From Bacillus cereus G9842 (GTDB taxonomy: Bacteria; Bacillota; Bacilli; Bacillales; Bacillaceae_G): 64,000 nt of DNA. Of the stretch, positions 20,396-32,176 are shown one piece after another; position 1 is the first letter of the stretch; every line of letters starts with the position of its first letter. The DNA lies in assembly GCF_000021305.1 (NCBI RefSeq), contig NC_011772.1, positions 5,182,001 to 5,246,000 on the forward strand. The letters run 5' to 3'. The notes beneath the pieces are model-generated. The model was not told the DNA's origin, did not search any database, and saw only the letters and a list, made by a program, of their open reading frames with translations. Both the position numbers and the translations under genes were made by a program.

Positions 20396-21683
20396 ATGCG
20401 TTCTTCATCTCTTCAATTTCTTGTTTTGTCATTTGTTCTCGCCAAATGTTTGCTCCAAGCCCTTTAAGCTTGTCCACTATATTCTCATAACCTCGATCAA
20501 TATGCTCAAGTCCTGTTACTTCTGTAATTCCATCTGCCATTAACCCTGCAATAACAAGTGCCGCTCCCGCTCGTAAATCACTCGCCTTCACTTTTGCACC
20601 TTGCAGTAACACAGGACCAGTTACAATTGCCGAACGACCTTCTACTTTAATTTGAGCATTCATACGACGTAATTCATCAATGTGTTTGAAACGGGCACCG
20701 TAAATTGTATCTGTTACAACTCCCGTCCCGTGCGCTTTTGTTAAAAGCGTCGTAAACGGCTGTTGTAAATCTGTTGGAAAACCTGGATATACAAGCGTTT
20801 TGATATCAACTACTTTTAACTTTCTATTACCGTTCACCGTAATTTGATCATCGTTCGTTTCAACTTGAACACCAGCTTCTCTTAGCTTTGCAGTAACTGA
20901 TTCTAAGTGCTGAGGAATAACGTTATCAACCGTTACTTCTCCTCCTGATGCAGCTCCTAGAATCATATACGTACCAGCTTCGATACGATCTGGGATGATA
21001 GTATGGTGACAACCATGTAAAGAGTCCACACCATCTATTCGGATTACATCTGTACCAGCACCTTTAATACGTGCTCCCATGCTTGTTAACAATGTAGCTA
21101 CATCAATAATCTCGGGCTCTTTCGCTGCATTTTCAATAACAGTTCTACCTTTCGCTCGTACAGCTGCTAGCATAATATTAATCGTAGCTCCCACACTAAC
21201 AACATCTAAATAAATACGTGCTCCATGTAGTTCATCTGCCCTTAAATAGATGGCACCTTGTTCATTTGTAACATGTGCACCCAGCGCTTCAAACCCTTTA
21301 ATATGCTGATCAATTGGCCTCGGTCCTAAATGACATCCACCCGGAAGCCCAATAACAGCTTTTTTAAAACGGCCAAGCATCGCACCCATTAAATAATAAG
21401 AAGCGCGCAACTTTTTCACTTTTCCATTTGGCAAAGGCATTGCAACCATGTTAGAAGGATCGACTACCATCTCTTCCTCCTGTCCATAAGTTACTTTCCC
21501 TCCAATTTCCTCTAGTAAGTCTCCTAACATTTTCACGTCCGAAATATTAGGGACACCACCAATAGTTACTGGAGTATCTGCTAAAATTGTCGCTGGAATT
21601 AATGCAACGGCACTGTTCTTTGCACCGCTTACTCGAATTGTTCCATTTAAAGCTCTTCCGCCTTCAATTAGCAATTTTTCCAT
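20394..21683 (-). CDS. murA: UDP-N-acetylglucosamine 1-carboxyvinyltransferase (MurA2/MurZ type)
   Basis: First committed step of peptidoglycan synthesis: enolpyruvyl transfer from PEP to UDP-GlcNAc. It has 429 aa. The fosfomycin-target cysteine is Cys117 in [15 protein letters not shown], with Lys22-Asn23 (SGAKNS) at the active site. By position between fba and glpX it corresponds to B. subtilis murAB/murZ, the secondary paralogue; the main MurA is expected elsewhere. Confidence 0.95.
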   Translation of the reverse strand: MEKLLIEGGRALNGTIRVSGAKNSAVALIPATILADTPVTIGGVPNISDVKMLGDLLEEIGGKVTYGQEEEMVVDPSNMVAMPLPNGKVKKLRASYYLMGAMLGRFKKAVIGLPGGCHLGPRPIDQHIKGFEALGAHVTNEQGAIYLRADELHGARIYLDVVSVGATINIMLAAVRAKGRTVIENAAKEPEIIDVATLLTSMGARIKGAGTDVIRIDGVDSLHGCHHTIIPDRIEAGTYMILGAASGGEVTVDNVIPQHLESVTAKLREAGVQVETNDDQITVNGNRKLKVVDIKTLVYPGFPTDLQQPFTTLLTKAHGTGVVTDTIYGARFKHIDELRRMNAQIKVEGRSAIVTGPVLLQGAKVKASDLRAGAALVIAGLMADGITEVTGLEHIDRGYENIVDKLKGLGANIWREQMTKQEIEEMKNA

Positions 21684-21777
21684 ATTGAGCTCCCTTCTTG
21701 TGAATGTATTTACTTTCTATATTTTTATAGAAAGCTCCCCTTAAGAATCTCAATTACTCTTTCCATCCCAAAACTCA

Positions 21778-21931
21778 ATAAAGTGAAACTTTAATTAGTC
21801 GGGGGTGTTTATCCCCCACTGGTTATTAGTTGAACCAATCGGGCTTTTACGGGCAGTTGACCCCCACCTAACTTTTTTGCTTCCACTAAATTTTGAGGTG
21901 GGGGTCTTACTGCCCTTTAATGCGGGATAAA
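21778..21931. repeat. bcr1-like mobile repeat element
   Basis: A 154-bp element bounded by direct ATAAA repeats (21778-21782 and 21927-21931). Its inside shares long stretches with the element at 34462, including GTGAAACTTTAAT, TTATTAGTTGAACC and AATCGGGCTTTTACGGGCAG. Size, the TTTAT-type (ATAAA) ends and internal palindromes (GGGGG..CCCCC; CGGGCAG..CTGCC) fit the B. cereus group bcr1 repeat as I recall it. It lies where B. subtilis has a transaldolase gene. Confidence 0.85.
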
Positions 21932-22112
21932 TAGGAAACCATTATCTTCATTTCTCCTGTAGCACGAATAGATAAAGATCAACTATTCATCGAATTCACT
22001 TTATCAATTTAGATACGTTATCACATTTATTAATAGGACTATGCACATTATTTTCTATTTAAAAACCAAAAATGATAAAATCTTTCGACTTGTTCACGCT
22101 TTCATTATACAA

Positions 22113-22147
22113 CGAAAGGAAACCGTCTAAAAGACTAGACGGTTTCC
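22113..22147 (-). terminator. Terminator of fba
   Basis: GGAAACCGTCT (22118-22128) and AGACGGTTTCC (22137-22147) pair perfectly. The minus-strand run after the stem is TTTCGTTG, a modest U-tract. Confidence 0.8.
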
Positions 22148-22164
22148 AAAACGGAATTTTATTC

Positions 22165-23022
22165 TTACGCTTTACCGTTAGAACCGAACTCACGCATTTT
22201 ACCAGCAACAGTTGCTTTAATAGCGTCGCGGCCAGGTCCGATAAATTTACGAGGATCGTAAACTTCTTGGTCTTTGTTTAATACTTCACGAACAGCTTTT
22301 GTAAACTCGATTTGGTTCTCAGTGTTTACGTTGATTTTTGAAGTACCTAAAGAGATAGCTTTTACGATATCAGCAGTTGGGATACCAGTACCACCGTGTA
22401 ATACTAAAGGTACGCCAGTGAAGTCACGAACTTGTTCCATTTCAGCGAATCCTAAGTTAGGCTCACCTTTGTAAGGACCGTGTACAGAACCTAAAGCTGG
22501 AGCTAGGCAATCGATACCTGTTGCTTCAACAAGGTGCTTACACTCTGCTGGATCAGCGTAAATTACGCCTTCAGCGATTACGTCGTCTTCTTGTCCGCCA
22601 ACTGTTCCAAGCTCAGCTTCAACAGATACGTTACGAGCGTGTGCGTATTCTACTACTTGTTTAGTAGTTTCAACGTTTTCTTCGAATGGGTGGTGAGAAG
22701 CGTCGATCATTACAGATGTGAAACCTGCATCAATTGCTTCTTTACATTTTTCGAAGCTTGAACCATGGTCAAGGTGAATCGCTACAGGAACAGTGATGTT
22801 CATTTCTTCGATTAAAGCTTTAACCATAGCTACAACTGTTTTGAAACCAGTCATATGACGAGCTGCACCCTCAGATACACCTAGGATTACAGGAGATTTT
22901 TCTTCTTCCGCAGCAGCTAAGATAGCTTGAGTCCACTCTAAGTTGTTCATGTTGAATTGACCAACTGCGTATTTTCCTTCTAGTGCTTTGTTTAGCATTT
23001 CTTTCATAGAAACTAAAGGCAT
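22165..23022 (-). CDS. fba: Fructose-bisphosphate aldolase class II
   Basis: Zinc-dependent glycolytic aldolase of 285 aa. The metal ligands His83, Asp85 and His86 lie in [10 protein letters not shown], and the later LHGGTG and INVNTENQ segments are intact. AGGAGGATTCACC precedes the ATG. It follows spo0F with its own promoter. Codon use is highly biased, as expected for a very abundant protein. Confidence 0.97.
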   Translation of the reverse strand: MPLVSMKEMLNKALEGKYAVGQFNMNNLEWTQAILAAAEEEKSPVILGVSEGAARHMTGFKTVVAMVKALIEEMNITVPVAIHLDHGSSFEKCKEAIDAGFTSVMIDASHHPFEENVETTKQVVEYAHARNVSVEAELGTVGGQEDDVIAEGVIYADPAECKHLVEATGIDCLAPALGSVHGPYKGEPNLGFAEMEQVRDFTGVPLVLHGGTGIPTADIVKAISLGTSKINVNTENQIEFTKAVREVLNKDQEVYDPRKFIGPGRDAIKATVAGKMREFGSNGKA

Positions 23023-23137
23023 GGTGAATCCTCCTAAAAAACGTTTTTTGTATCCGATAAGTTCTTATCGCTGGTAGTATGACCAGAATAAGGTAAAATA
23101 TGTATATCTACATACCGGACTTTTTTCTACACTCAAT

Positions 23138-23166
23138 AGGATAACAACTTGTACTCAAAAACTCAA
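23138..23166 (-). promoter_or_regulatory. Likely sigma-A promoter of fba
   Basis: TTGAGT (23166-23161), 17-bp spacer and TATCCT (23143-23138) on the minus strand, about 115 bp before the fba start. Confidence 0.5.
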
Positions 23167-23191
23167 CCGTATTCACCTGCACAATAGTCCA

Positions 23192-23205
23192 TGTAAACGC
23201 TTTTT
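23192..23205 (-). promoter_or_regulatory. cre-like site between spo0F and fba
   Basis: AAAAAGCGTTTACA on the minus strand matches 12 of 14 positions of the CcpA cre consensus TGWAARCGYTWNCW. It sits 26 bp upstream of the proposed fba -35. Functional role inferred only. Confidence 0.4.
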
Positions 23206-23232
23206 TCCATATTTTTTATAAAAAATTCATTT

Positions 23233-23601
23233 TTACGCCTCTACAGCGAGCTCATTTCTCACAGCTTGACGAATTTCATCAATATCAAATGGTTTAGCAA
23301 AATGCATTAAAGCACATAAATCTTTTGCTTCTTGGATCATATCAAGCTCTCCATAAGCAGTCATTAAAATGACTTTAATACTCTCATCAATTTCTTTTAC
23401 ATGCTTTAAAATCTCTATACCATCCATGCCTGGAATTTTCATATCTAATACTACTAAATCCGGATTATCTTTTTTCACGATATCTAAAGCTTGAAATCCA
23501 TTCGCTGCTTGGAATGTCTGATAACCTTCTTTTTGGAACACTTCATGTAATAACACACGAATCCCATATTGATCATCAACGATTAAAATTTTACCTTCCA
23601 T
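23233..23601 (-). CDS. spo0F: Sporulation initiation phosphotransferase Spo0F
   Basis: Single-domain response regulator that relays phosphate from KinA-E-type kinases to Spo0B. I use the ATG at 23601 ([15 protein letters not shown], 122 aa), spaced from GAAAGG; a TTG three codons upstream is less likely. Acidic pocket Asp9-Asp10, phospho-acceptor Asp53 in [12 protein letters not shown], and the conserved Lys in [12 protein letters not shown]. Very similar to the B. subtilis protein. Neighbours fba and the divergent ywjG are conserved. Confidence 0.97.
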   Translation of the reverse strand: MEGKILIVDDQYGIRVLLHEVFQKEGYQTFQAANGFQALDIVKKDNPDLVVLDMKIPGMDGIEILKHVKEIDESIKVILMTAYGELDMIQEAKDLCALMHFAKPFDIDEIRQAVRNELAVEA

Positions 23602-23690
23602 AATTCCCAACCTTTCTGTGTAAGTACAAGATTTAAAGCTTCTTATATCTTAACGATTTATTTTCGCTATTCTTTGGCAAATTCCTTCCT

Positions 23691-23717
23691 ATTCTTTCTT
23701 ATTTTACCGTTTCCTAT
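23691..23717 (-). promoter_or_regulatory. Candidate sigma-H promoter of spo0F
   Basis: ATAGGAAAC (23717-23709), an 11-bp gap and AAAGAAT (23697-23691) on the minus strand resemble the sigma-H elements RWAGGAWWW and RnnGAAT, about 85 bp upstream of the start codon. In B. subtilis spo0F is known to have a sigma-H promoter. Confidence 0.45.
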
Positions 23718-23802
23718 TTTGTTATGCTACCCTACGATTTCACCTTTCTAAAAAAATAAACTATAATGAAAGCCGGCAAACACGTACGAAGGGAGTAACA
23801 TT

Positions 23803-24327
23803 ATGTTAAAAATTTTTTCAACTCAATTAAGTGGTTATTTCTCCAGAGTTTCTCAAAAAGAAGAAATGAATATAGAAGATAGCGCTCGTTTACTTGCTCA
23901 AGCACTAATTGGCGATGGTTTCATTTATTTATATGGTACAAATGAAATGGATGGTGTTGTTACCGAAGCACTATTCGGTGCTGAACCAATGAAGCAAGCA
24001 AAACGCTTATTTGAAAATGGTAAAGAAGCAGAAGTAACCTCTGCGGATCGTGTACTTCTTATTAGCCGTTTTTCAACAGATGAAGCAGTTGTAGAAATTG
24101 CAAAAAAACTACAAGAAGAGGGACACTCTATTGTCGGCATTTCTGCTCTTCAAGAAGGTACGAAATCACTGGAACAATATACAGACGTACATATTGATAC
24201 AAAACTGTTAAAAGGCCTTATTCCAGACGATGAAGGTAATCGCTACGGGTTCCCAAGCTTAATAGTAGCTTTATTTGCTTATCACGGAATCAAATTTACA
24301 ATCGATGAAATGTTAAACGAATATTAA
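23803..24327 (+). CDS. ywjG: YwjG-like DUF2529 protein (SIS-like fold)
   Basis: A 174-aa cytosolic protein, homologue of B. subtilis YwjG by position between spo0F and pyrG. The pattern LIGDGFIYLYGTNEMDGV followed by DRVLLISRFSTDEAVVEIAKKLQEEG resembles the sugar isomerase-type (SIS) nucleotide fold, but no catalytic site can be named. Ribosome-binding site GAAGGGAG precedes the ATG. It faces pyrG and shares a bidirectional terminator with it. Confidence 0.85.
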   Translation: MLKIFSTQLSGYFSRVSQKEEMNIEDSARLLAQALIGDGFIYLYGTNEMDGVVTEALFGAEPMKQAKRLFENGKEAEVTSADRVLLISRFSTDEAVVEIAKKLQEEGHSIVGISALQEGTKSLEQYTDVHIDTKLLKGLIPDDEGNRYGFPSLIVALFAYHGIKFTIDEMLNEY

Positions 24328-24367
24328 AAAAAAGCGCCGTCACTTTAAAGTGACGGCGCTTTTTTTA
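24326..24367. terminator. Bidirectional terminator between ywjG and pyrG
   Basis: Perfectly palindromic AAAAAGCGCCGTCACTTT with its complement, centred at 24346/24347, with U-runs on both strands. Confidence 0.95.
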
Positions 24368-26008
<1,641 letters not shown>

Positions 26009-26087
26009 TCACCGTTGCAAAGCGCAACGTATGTAGATAACACTGTATCCATCTTATTGTTAGACTCTTTTTATTTTCTAAACAAAA

Positions 26088-26145
26088 AACAAAAAAGAAA
26101 ATTGCTCCCCTCATCACATAAAGTAATAAGTAGGGAGCAATTTTC
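26088..26145 (-). terminator. Terminator of rpoE
   Basis: GAAAATTGCTCCC pairs with GGGAGCAATTTTC (arms 26097-26109 and 26133-26145), followed on the minus strand by CTTTTTTGTTTTTTG. Confidence 0.9.
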
Positions 26146-26232
26146 TTTTATATTTACACTTTAAAAGTATTATCGTCCTTTTTTAAAGAGCCCAAAAATG
26201 ATTCTACATGGACGATAATGAAAAGTCAAGAA

Positions 26233-26766
26233 CTACAGTTCTTCCTCTTCTTCTTCAGTTTCATCATACTCAAGTTCTTCTTCAGCGAAGTCGTCTTCTT
26301 CATCTTCTTCTAAATCATCAAGATCGTCGTCATCTCCGTCTTCTTCTTCAAGAACCTTGTCCAAATCTTCTACATCATCTTCTTCGTCTGCATTTCCGTC
26401 TGCATCGTCAAAGTCATCTTCATCTTCTTCAATGTAGTCGTCAAAACCGTCTTCTTCAACTTTACGTTTCTTCTTCGGTTTTGGCTGCGGTAAGATTTCT
26501 TCATCAATTTGCTCATATGGGTACCAGCTGCGTAGTCCCCAACGATTTTCTCCTAAATTAATGAAACGTCCATCGATGTTTAAGTCTGTATAAAATTGTG
26601 CGAGTTTCGCATTAACTTGCTCTTGAGATAGTCCCAGCACTTGAGCGATTTCTTGAACCAACTCGTTGAATGTCGTTGCTTGTCTTTTATCCCCTAAAAC
26701 GCTATGTACAACTTCAATCATTGAACATTCTTTTAGCTCTTCTGGTGAATATTGCTTAAAATTCAC
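26233..26766 (-). CDS. rpoE: DNA-directed RNA polymerase subunit delta
   Basis: Gram-positive RNAP accessory subunit that promotes recycling and promoter selectivity. It has 177 aa: a folded N-terminal HARE-type domain (about 14-82, with [16 protein letters not shown]), a basic patch [11 protein letters not shown] and an Asp/Glu-rich disordered tail to the end. The start is GTG at 26766, downstream of AAAGGAAG. Located between pyrG and the fatty-acid cluster as in B. subtilis. This rpoE is not a sigma factor. Confidence 0.96.
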   Translation of the reverse strand: MNFKQYSPEELKECSMIEVVHSVLGDKRQATTFNELVQEIAQVLGLSQEQVNAKLAQFYTDLNIDGRFINLGENRWGLRSWYPYEQIDEEILPQPKPKKKRKVEEDGFDDYIEEDEDDFDDADGNADEEDDVEDLDKVLEEEDGDDDDLDDLEEDEEDDFAEEELEYDETEEEEEEL

Positions 26767-26921
26767 TTATGCGGCACTTCCTTTCATCAAATATAACCTT
26801 ATATATAACGGTCTGCTTAAAAAAATCCATACTATTCATTATAAACAAAAGTCGCACAAATATGCTACAAAAAAAACGGGAAACTTTTATATGGTAATAA
26901 AATTAATAATTTGTCTGTTCC

Positions 26922-27551
26922 TTATTTCGGAAGCATATGGGCACCTTGCAACACATACCTAATTTGCATTTCTGTATATTCTTCAAGCGTATACAGTTTT
27001 TGCAGCGCCCAGCGTCTAAACCCCCACATTTGTCCTTGTATAAAAATATTATGTGCAAGAAGCTGTATTTCTTTTTTATTTAATATAAACGTTCCATTTT
27101 CCGTACACTGTTCTAAAATATCCTCAAACATTCCTACCATTTGAAACTCTTTTTCTAATACATATGGGAGAGATTCTTTCGGTAAAAAACGTACTTCTTG
27201 ATACATAATTAATACTTCTTCTTGTAATTCGTCCATCACTTTAAAGTAATTCGTTATCGCTATCTTTAAACTTTCTATACTCCCTTTTTCTGTACATACT
27301 ACTTCCTCTAATCGTTCTTTTACATGTTCATATATACTATCACAAACTAAATACAAAACATCATCTTTTGTACGAATGTACTCATAAAGTGTCCCTATAC
27401 TAAATCCCGCCGCTTTTGCAATCTCTCTCGTTGTTGTACGCGGAAATCCTTTTTGTTTAAACAGTTGCACCGCACCTTTAATCATTTGTTCACGTCTTAA
27501 CGCAACTAATTTTTCATCTTTCACCGATGCATGTACATTATGTTTAACCAT
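26922..27551 (-). CDS. TetR/AcrR-family transcriptional regulator
   Basis: A 209-aa repressor starting at the ATG at 27551 (MVKHNVHASVKD). N-terminal TetR helix-turn-helix: TTTREIAKAAGFSIGTLYEYIRTKDDVLY at about residues 40-68. The C-terminal ligand domain ends GQMWGFRRWALQKLYTLEEYTEMQI. It is the last gene of the fatty-acid beta-oxidation cluster, behind a hairpin. Likely controls the cluster through the FadR-like operators at 32.1 and 34.4 kb, although chromosomal FadR (YsiA type) encoded elsewhere could be the real binder. Confidence 0.85.
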   Translation of the reverse strand: MVKHNVHASVKDEKLVALRREQMIKGAVQLFKQKGFPRTTTREIAKAAGFSIGTLYEYIRTKDDVLYLVCDSIYEHVKERLEEVVCTEKGSIESLKIAITNYFKVMDELQEEVLIMYQEVRFLPKESLPYVLEKEFQMVGMFEDILEQCTENGTFILNKKEIQLLAHNIFIQGQMWGFRRWALQKLYTLEEYTEMQIRYVLQGAHMLPK

Positions 27552-27583
27552 TACCTTCACCTCTCTCTATTATTTTTTGGAAG

Positions 27584-27612
27584 GAAAAAGCGTAGGAAAA
27601 TACCTACGCTTT
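27584..27612 (-). terminator. Hairpin between acdA and the TetR gene
   Basis: AAAGCGTAGG (27587-27596) and CCTACGCTTT (27603-27612) pair perfectly; the minus strand continues TTTTTCC. Probably a partial terminator that lowers expression of the regulator. Confidence 0.7.
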
Positions 27613-27617
27613 CGTTC

Positions 27618-28757
27618 CTACTTCGTTAACATACGAGAAATTACAAGCCTCTGAATCTCTTGTGTTCCTTCATATATTTGTGTAATCTTTGCATCTCGCA
27701 TATAACGCTCTACTGGATAATCTTTCGTATAACCGTAACCACCAAATACTTGCACCGCTTCAGTCGTCACCTTCATCGCTGTATCCCCCGCAAATACTTT
27801 TGACATCGCTGATTCTTTTCCATACGGAAGCCCTTCTGATTCAAGCCAAGCCGCTTGATATGTTAAAAGGCGTGCCGCTTCTACATCTGTTGCCATATCC
27901 GCAAGTTTAAAGCCAATCCCTTGCTGCGCCGCAATTGGCTTTCCAAATTGATGGCGCTCCCTTGCATATTCTACAGAAGCATCTAAAGCCCCTTGTGCAA
28001 TACCAACAGCTTGCGCCGCAATACCGTTACGACCTCCATCTAATGTTTGCATCGCAACTTTAAATCCTTGCCCCTCTTCTCCAAGTAGATTCTCTACAGG
28101 AATACGGCAATCTTCAAACATAATTTCAGTCGTTGGTGAAGAGCGAATCCCTAGCTTGCTCTCCTTCTTCCCAACTGAAAATCCCGGTGTATCACTTTCT
28201 ACAATAAATGCACTCGTACCGCGCTGCTTCGATTCAGGATTAGTTAGCGCAAAAACAACATAAATATCAGCAATACCGCCATTTGTAATGAAAATTTTTG
28301 ATCCATTTAAAATATAATGGTCGCCATCTCTCTTTGCGATTGTCTTCATTCCACCAGCATCCGATCCAGATCCTGGCTCCGTTAAGCCGTATGCACCAAT
28401 TTTCTTCCCTTCAGCCATCGGTCGTAAAAACTTTTGCTTTTGTTCTTCTGTCCCAAATTTAAAAATTGGCCATCCCGCAAGTGAAGTATGTGCAGATAGT
28501 GTTACACCTGTTGAAGCACAAACTCGAGATAATTCTTCAATAGCAATTACGTATGCTAAGTAATCGCTTCCAATTCCTCCGTATTCTTCAGGCCACGGAA
28601 TACCGGTTAAACCAAGCTCTGCCATTTGATCAAATAACTCTCGATCAAATCTCTCTTCCTCATCACGCTCAGCTGCTGTTGGTGCTACTTCATTTTTAGC
28701 AAAATCTCGAACCATTTTTCTTATCATTTCATGTTCTTCTGATAGTTTAAAATGCAT
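27618..28757 (-). CDS. Acyl-CoA dehydrogenase (AcdA-like)
   Basis: FAD-dependent acyl-CoA dehydrogenase of 379 aa, first oxidation step of beta-oxidation. Signatures: [17 protein letters not shown] at about 133-149, the catalytic base Glu363 in IYEGTQEIQ, and the C-terminal [20 protein letters not shown] segment. It is closely related to the next gene upstream (379 versus 376 aa, same motifs), which suggests a duplication. Likely partner of ETF encoded elsewhere. Confidence 0.93.
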   Translation of the reverse strand: MHFKLSEEHEMIRKMVRDFAKNEVAPTAAERDEEERFDRELFDQMAELGLTGIPWPEEYGGIGSDYLAYVIAIEELSRVCASTGVTLSAHTSLAGWPIFKFGTEEQKQKFLRPMAEGKKIGAYGLTEPGSGSDAGGMKTIAKRDGDHYILNGSKIFITNGGIADIYVVFALTNPESKQRGTSAFIVESDTPGFSVGKKESKLGIRSSPTTEIMFEDCRIPVENLLGEEGQGFKVAMQTLDGGRNGIAAQAVGIAQGALDASVEYARERHQFGKPIAAQQGIGFKLADMATDVEAARLLTYQAAWLESEGLPYGKESAMSKVFAGDTAMKVTTEAVQVFGGYGYTKDYPVERYMRDAKITQIYEGTQEIQRLVISRMLTK

Positions 28758-28778
28758 CTCCGTCTCCCCCTCGCCCTT

Positions 28779-29909
28779 TTATAAAGCACGGCTAATAACA
28801 AGTTTCTGTATTTCACTTGTTCCTTCATATATTTGCGTGATTTTCGCATCACGGAAAAATCGTTCTACTGGATAGTCTTTCGTATAACCGTAACCACCAA
28901 ATACTTGCACCGCCTCAATCGCGACTTCAACCGCTGTCTTAGAAGCAAATAATTTCGCAATAGATGCTTCTTTACCGCATGGTAATCCTTGTGCCCTAAG
29001 AGACGCCGCTCTATATACGAGTAACCTTGCTGCTTCGACACTTGTTGCCATATCTGCAAGTTTGAAGCCAATCCCTTGCTGCGCCGCAATTGGTTTCCCA
29101 AATTGCTCTCGTTCTTTTGCATAATCAATCGCACATGCAAGCGCCGCTTCAGCAATTCCTAACGCCTGTGCACCGATTCCAATTCGCCCAACATCTAAAT
29201 TCGCCATTGCCACCTTGAATCCTTGTCCTTCTTCCCCAAGTAAATTCTCAGCTGGCACTTTCATATCTTCAAAAGTAAGTTGTACCGTACGAGAACCGAG
29301 AAGCCCCATCTTATGTTCATCTTTTCCGATGATTAAACCAGGTGTATCTTTCTCTACTATAAATGCAGAAATACCACTTTTTCCTGCATCTGGATTTGTA
29401 GAAGCGAATACAATGTACGTACTTGCTTCACCACCATTTGTAATAAACACTTTCGATCCATTAATAATATAATGATCGCCTTTTTTTACAGCTCTTGATT
29501 TCAAACTCCCTGCATCCGATCCTGCATTTGGCTCTGTTAAAGCAAATGCGCCTAAATATTCCCCGGTTGCAAGTTTAGAAACATATTTTTTCTTCTGTTC
29601 TTCTGTTCCGAAATATAAAATCGGATTCATTCCAACTGACGTATGTACAGCTAAAATTACACCAACTGTTGCACTTACCTTTGAGATTTCCTCAATTGCT
29701 AGAATGTAAGAAATAAAATCCATTTCTGCCCCGCCGTATTTTGCAGGCGCTGGAATCCCCATTAATCCAAGATTACCCATCTTTTGTAAAACCTCTTTTG
29801 GGAACACCCCTTGTTCCATACTAGGAACAAAGGGAGCTATTTCCTTCTGTGCAAAATCCCGAACCATTTTCCTCATCATTTGCTGCTCTTCATTAAAACG
29901 AAAGTTCAT
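28779..29909 (-). CDS. Acyl-CoA dehydrogenase (second paralogue, MmgC-like)
   Basis: A 376-aa acyl-CoA dehydrogenase starting at the ATG at 29909 ([14 protein letters not shown]), 8 nt after GGAGG. Motifs: [17 protein letters not shown], catalytic Glu in IYEGTSEIQ, and [20 protein letters not shown]. It lies between hbd and the other acyl-CoA dehydrogenase with short gaps. Placement next to thiolase and hbd suggests a short-chain (butyryl-CoA type) substrate; this is inference. Confidence 0.92.
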   Translation of the reverse strand: MNFRFNEEQQMMRKMVRDFAQKEIAPFVPSMEQGVFPKEVLQKMGNLGLMGIPAPAKYGGAEMDFISYILAIEEISKVSATVGVILAVHTSVGMNPILYFGTEEQKKKYVSKLATGEYLGAFALTEPNAGSDAGSLKSRAVKKGDHYIINGSKVFITNGGEASTYIVFASTNPDAGKSGISAFIVEKDTPGLIIGKDEHKMGLLGSRTVQLTFEDMKVPAENLLGEEGQGFKVAMANLDVGRIGIGAQALGIAEAALACAIDYAKEREQFGKPIAAQQGIGFKLADMATSVEAARLLVYRAASLRAQGLPCGKEASIAKLFASKTAVEVAIEAVQVFGGYGYTKDYPVERFFRDAKITQIYEGTSEIQKLVISRAL

Positions 29910-29982
29910 ATACTCCGCCTCCATTTGCTATATATCCTTTTAACAATTTGGTAAGACCACTATTTTGTAACAAAGGGGGAAT

Positions 29983-30834
29983 TTATTCGTAAACGTAGAA
30001 TCCACGACCTGTTTTACGACCTAACCATCCTGCATTCACATACTTACGTAATAACGGACATGGGCGATATTTACTATCTCCTAATCCTTCATGCAACACT
30101 TCCATAATGTATAAACACGTATCTAAACCGATAAAATCAGCGAGCGTCAAAGGCCCCATCGGATGGTTCATACCCAGCTTCATTACTTCATCAATTGCTT
30201 CTTTCGTCGCTACACCTTCATATAACGTATAAATTGCTTCGTTAATCATCGGTAACAAAATGCGGTTTGATACAAAACCTGGGAAATCATTTACTTCAAC
30301 TGGTACTTTCCCAATTTTTTTCGTAATATCTTCAATTGCTTCATATACCGCATCATCTGTAGCCAAACCACGAATAATCTCAACAAGCTTCATAACTGGA
30401 ACTGGATTCATAAAGTGCATACCGATTACTTTTTCCGGACGCTTCGTTACCGCTGCAATTTCTGTAATTGGCAGAGATGACGTATTCGTCGCTAAAATTG
30501 CGTGTTCTGGAGCAATTTCATCTAGATTCGCAAAGATTTTCTTTTTAATATCCATTTTCTCAACAGCTGCTTCAATAATAAGATCCGCTTCTTTCACACA
30601 ATCTAAATCAAGCGTTACTGTAAGACGATTTAATGTCGCTTCCTTCTCTTCTTCCTTCATGCGTCCTTTTTCTACTTGGCGCGCTAAGTTTTTCGTAATG
30701 ATAGCCAAACCTCTATCTAATTGCTCTTGTTTTAAATCTTGTACCTTCACGTCATATCCTGCCATTGCACATACTTGTGCAATTCCTGATCCCATTTGCC
30801 CTGCACCAATTACAACAATGTTTTGTACACCCAT
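29983..30834 (-). CDS. 3-hydroxybutyryl-CoA dehydrogenase
   Basis: NAD(P)-dependent dehydrogenase of 283 aa (MmgB/Hbd type), which oxidises 3-hydroxybutyryl-CoA to acetoacetyl-CoA or the reverse. The Rossmann motif [13 protein letters not shown] is at residues 8-20. The catalytic histidine is in [16 protein letters not shown], and the C-terminal dimer domain has [16 protein letters not shown]. It is co-directional with thiolase and the acyl-CoA dehydrogenases. Confidence 0.95.
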   Translation of the reverse strand: MGVQNIVVIGAGQMGSGIAQVCAMAGYDVKVQDLKQEQLDRGLAIITKNLARQVEKGRMKEEEKEATLNRLTVTLDLDCVKEADLIIEAAVEKMDIKKKIFANLDEIAPEHAILATNTSSLPITEIAAVTKRPEKVIGMHFMNPVPVMKLVEIIRGLATDDAVYEAIEDITKKIGKVPVEVNDFPGFVSNRILLPMINEAIYTLYEGVATKEAIDEVMKLGMNHPMGPLTLADFIGLDTCLYIMEVLHEGLGDSKYRPCPLLRKYVNAGWLGRKTGRGFYVYE

Positions 30835-30883
30835 TTTTTCTTCCCCCTTAATTGTTAATAAATTTTATACCCTCGAACTTTAA

Positions 30884-32065
30884 TTAGTGAACTTCAATCA
30901 TCACTGCGTCCCCTTGACCGCCACCGCTACAAATCGAAGCAATTCCAATTCCGCCGCCGCGCTGCTTAAGCGCATGGATTAGTGTAACGATAATGCGCGC
31001 TCCGCTTGCTCCAATTGGATGTCCCATCGCTACTGCGCCGCCATTTACATTCAATTTTTCTGGATCAATTCCTGCGATTTCTGTACTTGCAATTGCTACC
31101 GCTGCAAATGCTTCATTAATCTCGAATAAATCGATATCTTCAATTGTCTTGCCTGTTTTTTCAAGCAATGCGTTAATTGCATAACCTGGCGTTCTTGGGA
31201 AATCTTTAGATTCCACTGCAATTGCTGTATGCGCCAAAATTGTCGCTAATGGCTTTCTTCCTTCTTGCTTCGCTCTGTCTTCGCTCATTAATACAAGTGC
31301 GGCACCACCATCGTTCAAGCCTGGCGCATTACCAGCTGTCACCGCCGCTGTCTTATCAAATACAGGTTTTAACTTTGCTAACTTTTCAATCGTTGTATCT
31401 TCACGTGGCGCCTCATCCTTTGCAACGACAATAGAATCGCCTTTTCTTTGCGGGATCGTTACTGGAACGATCTCCTCTTCAAAACGTCCTTCTTTATGCG
31501 CTGAAACCGCACGCTGATGGCTACGATATGCCCATTCATCTTGCGCTTCGCGAGAAATTCCATCTTCCTTCGCAACTTCTCCGCCATAAACACCCATGTG
31601 TGTACCTGAAAATGCGCATGTTAAACCGTCAGCAACGTTTAAATCAATAACTTCGTTGTTGCCCATTCTGTATCCCCATCTTGCTCCGCGTAAAATGTAA
31701 GGACTGTTACTCATCGACTCCATACCACCAGCTACAATCAGTGATTGATCGCCAGTACGAATAATCTGATCCGCTAACGTAACCGCACGAAGGCCTGATG
31801 CACAAACTTTATTGACTGTTTCCGTCTGCACTTCCCAAGGGATTCCTGCAGCCCTTGCAGCTTGGCGCGATGGAATTTGTCCCTGTCCACCTTGAATAAC
31901 CGTTCCAAATATAACTTCTTCAACATCACTAGCTGCAACATTTGCTCTTTCAAGCGCTGCTTTAATTGCAATTCCTCCAAGTTCCGTCGCTTTTACATCT
32001 TTTAAAGATCCTCCGAATCTTCCAACTGGTGTTCTTGCAGCACTTAAAATAACTGTTTTACTCAT
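30884..32065 (-). CDS. Acetyl-CoA C-acetyltransferase (thiolase)
   Basis: Thiolase of 393 aa starting at the ATG at 32065 ([17 protein letters not shown]), preceded by GGGGGAAAG. The longer reading frame upstream overlaps the operator and is unlikely. The acyl-accepting Cys88 lies in [11 protein letters not shown], with GHPIGASG and the C-terminal Cys in CSGGGQGDA. It catalyses condensation or cleavage between acetyl-CoA and acyl-CoA, working with hbd and the acyl-CoA dehydrogenases downstream. Confidence 0.95.
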   Translation of the reverse strand: MSKTVILSAARTPVGRFGGSLKDVKATELGGIAIKAALERANVAASDVEEVIFGTVIQGGQGQIPSRQAARAAGIPWEVQTETVNKVCASGLRAVTLADQIIRTGDQSLIVAGGMESMSNSPYILRGARWGYRMGNNEVIDLNVADGLTCAFSGTHMGVYGGEVAKEDGISREAQDEWAYRSHQRAVSAHKEGRFEEEIVPVTIPQRKGDSIVVAKDEAPREDTTIEKLAKLKPVFDKTAAVTAGNAPGLNDGGAALVLMSEDRAKQEGRKPLATILAHTAIAVESKDFPRTPGYAINALLEKTGKTIEDIDLFEINEAFAAVAIASTEIAGIDPEKLNVNGGAVAMGHPIGASGARIIVTLIHALKQRGGGIGIASICSGGGQGDAVMIEVH

Positions 32066-32091
32066 GTTTCTTTCCCCCATTTCATTTTTTA

Positions 32092-32109
32092 ACACTGAGC
32101 GCTCGCTCG
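32092..32109 (-). promoter_or_regulatory. FadR-like operator upstream of thiolase
   Basis: CGAGCGAGCGCTCAGTGT on the minus strand shares GAGYGAGC-RYTCAGT with the site at 34385. It lies 27-44 bp before the thiolase start. A degenerate but clearly related copy of the same motif. Confidence 0.5.
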
Positions 32110-32125
32110 GTATCCCTACGTTGAG

Positions 32126-32150
32126 AAGAGGTGCAATCATTGCACCTCTT
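32126..32150 (-). promoter_or_regulatory. Hairpin between the Fe-S oxidoreductase gene and thiolase
   Basis: AAGAGGTGCAAT (32126-32137) and ATTGCACCTCTT (32139-32150) pair perfectly 27 bp after the upstream stop codon. No U-run follows, so partial termination or processing is likely. Confidence 0.55.
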
Positions 32151-32176
32151 TCTAAAGTTGTATACATTCTTATAAA

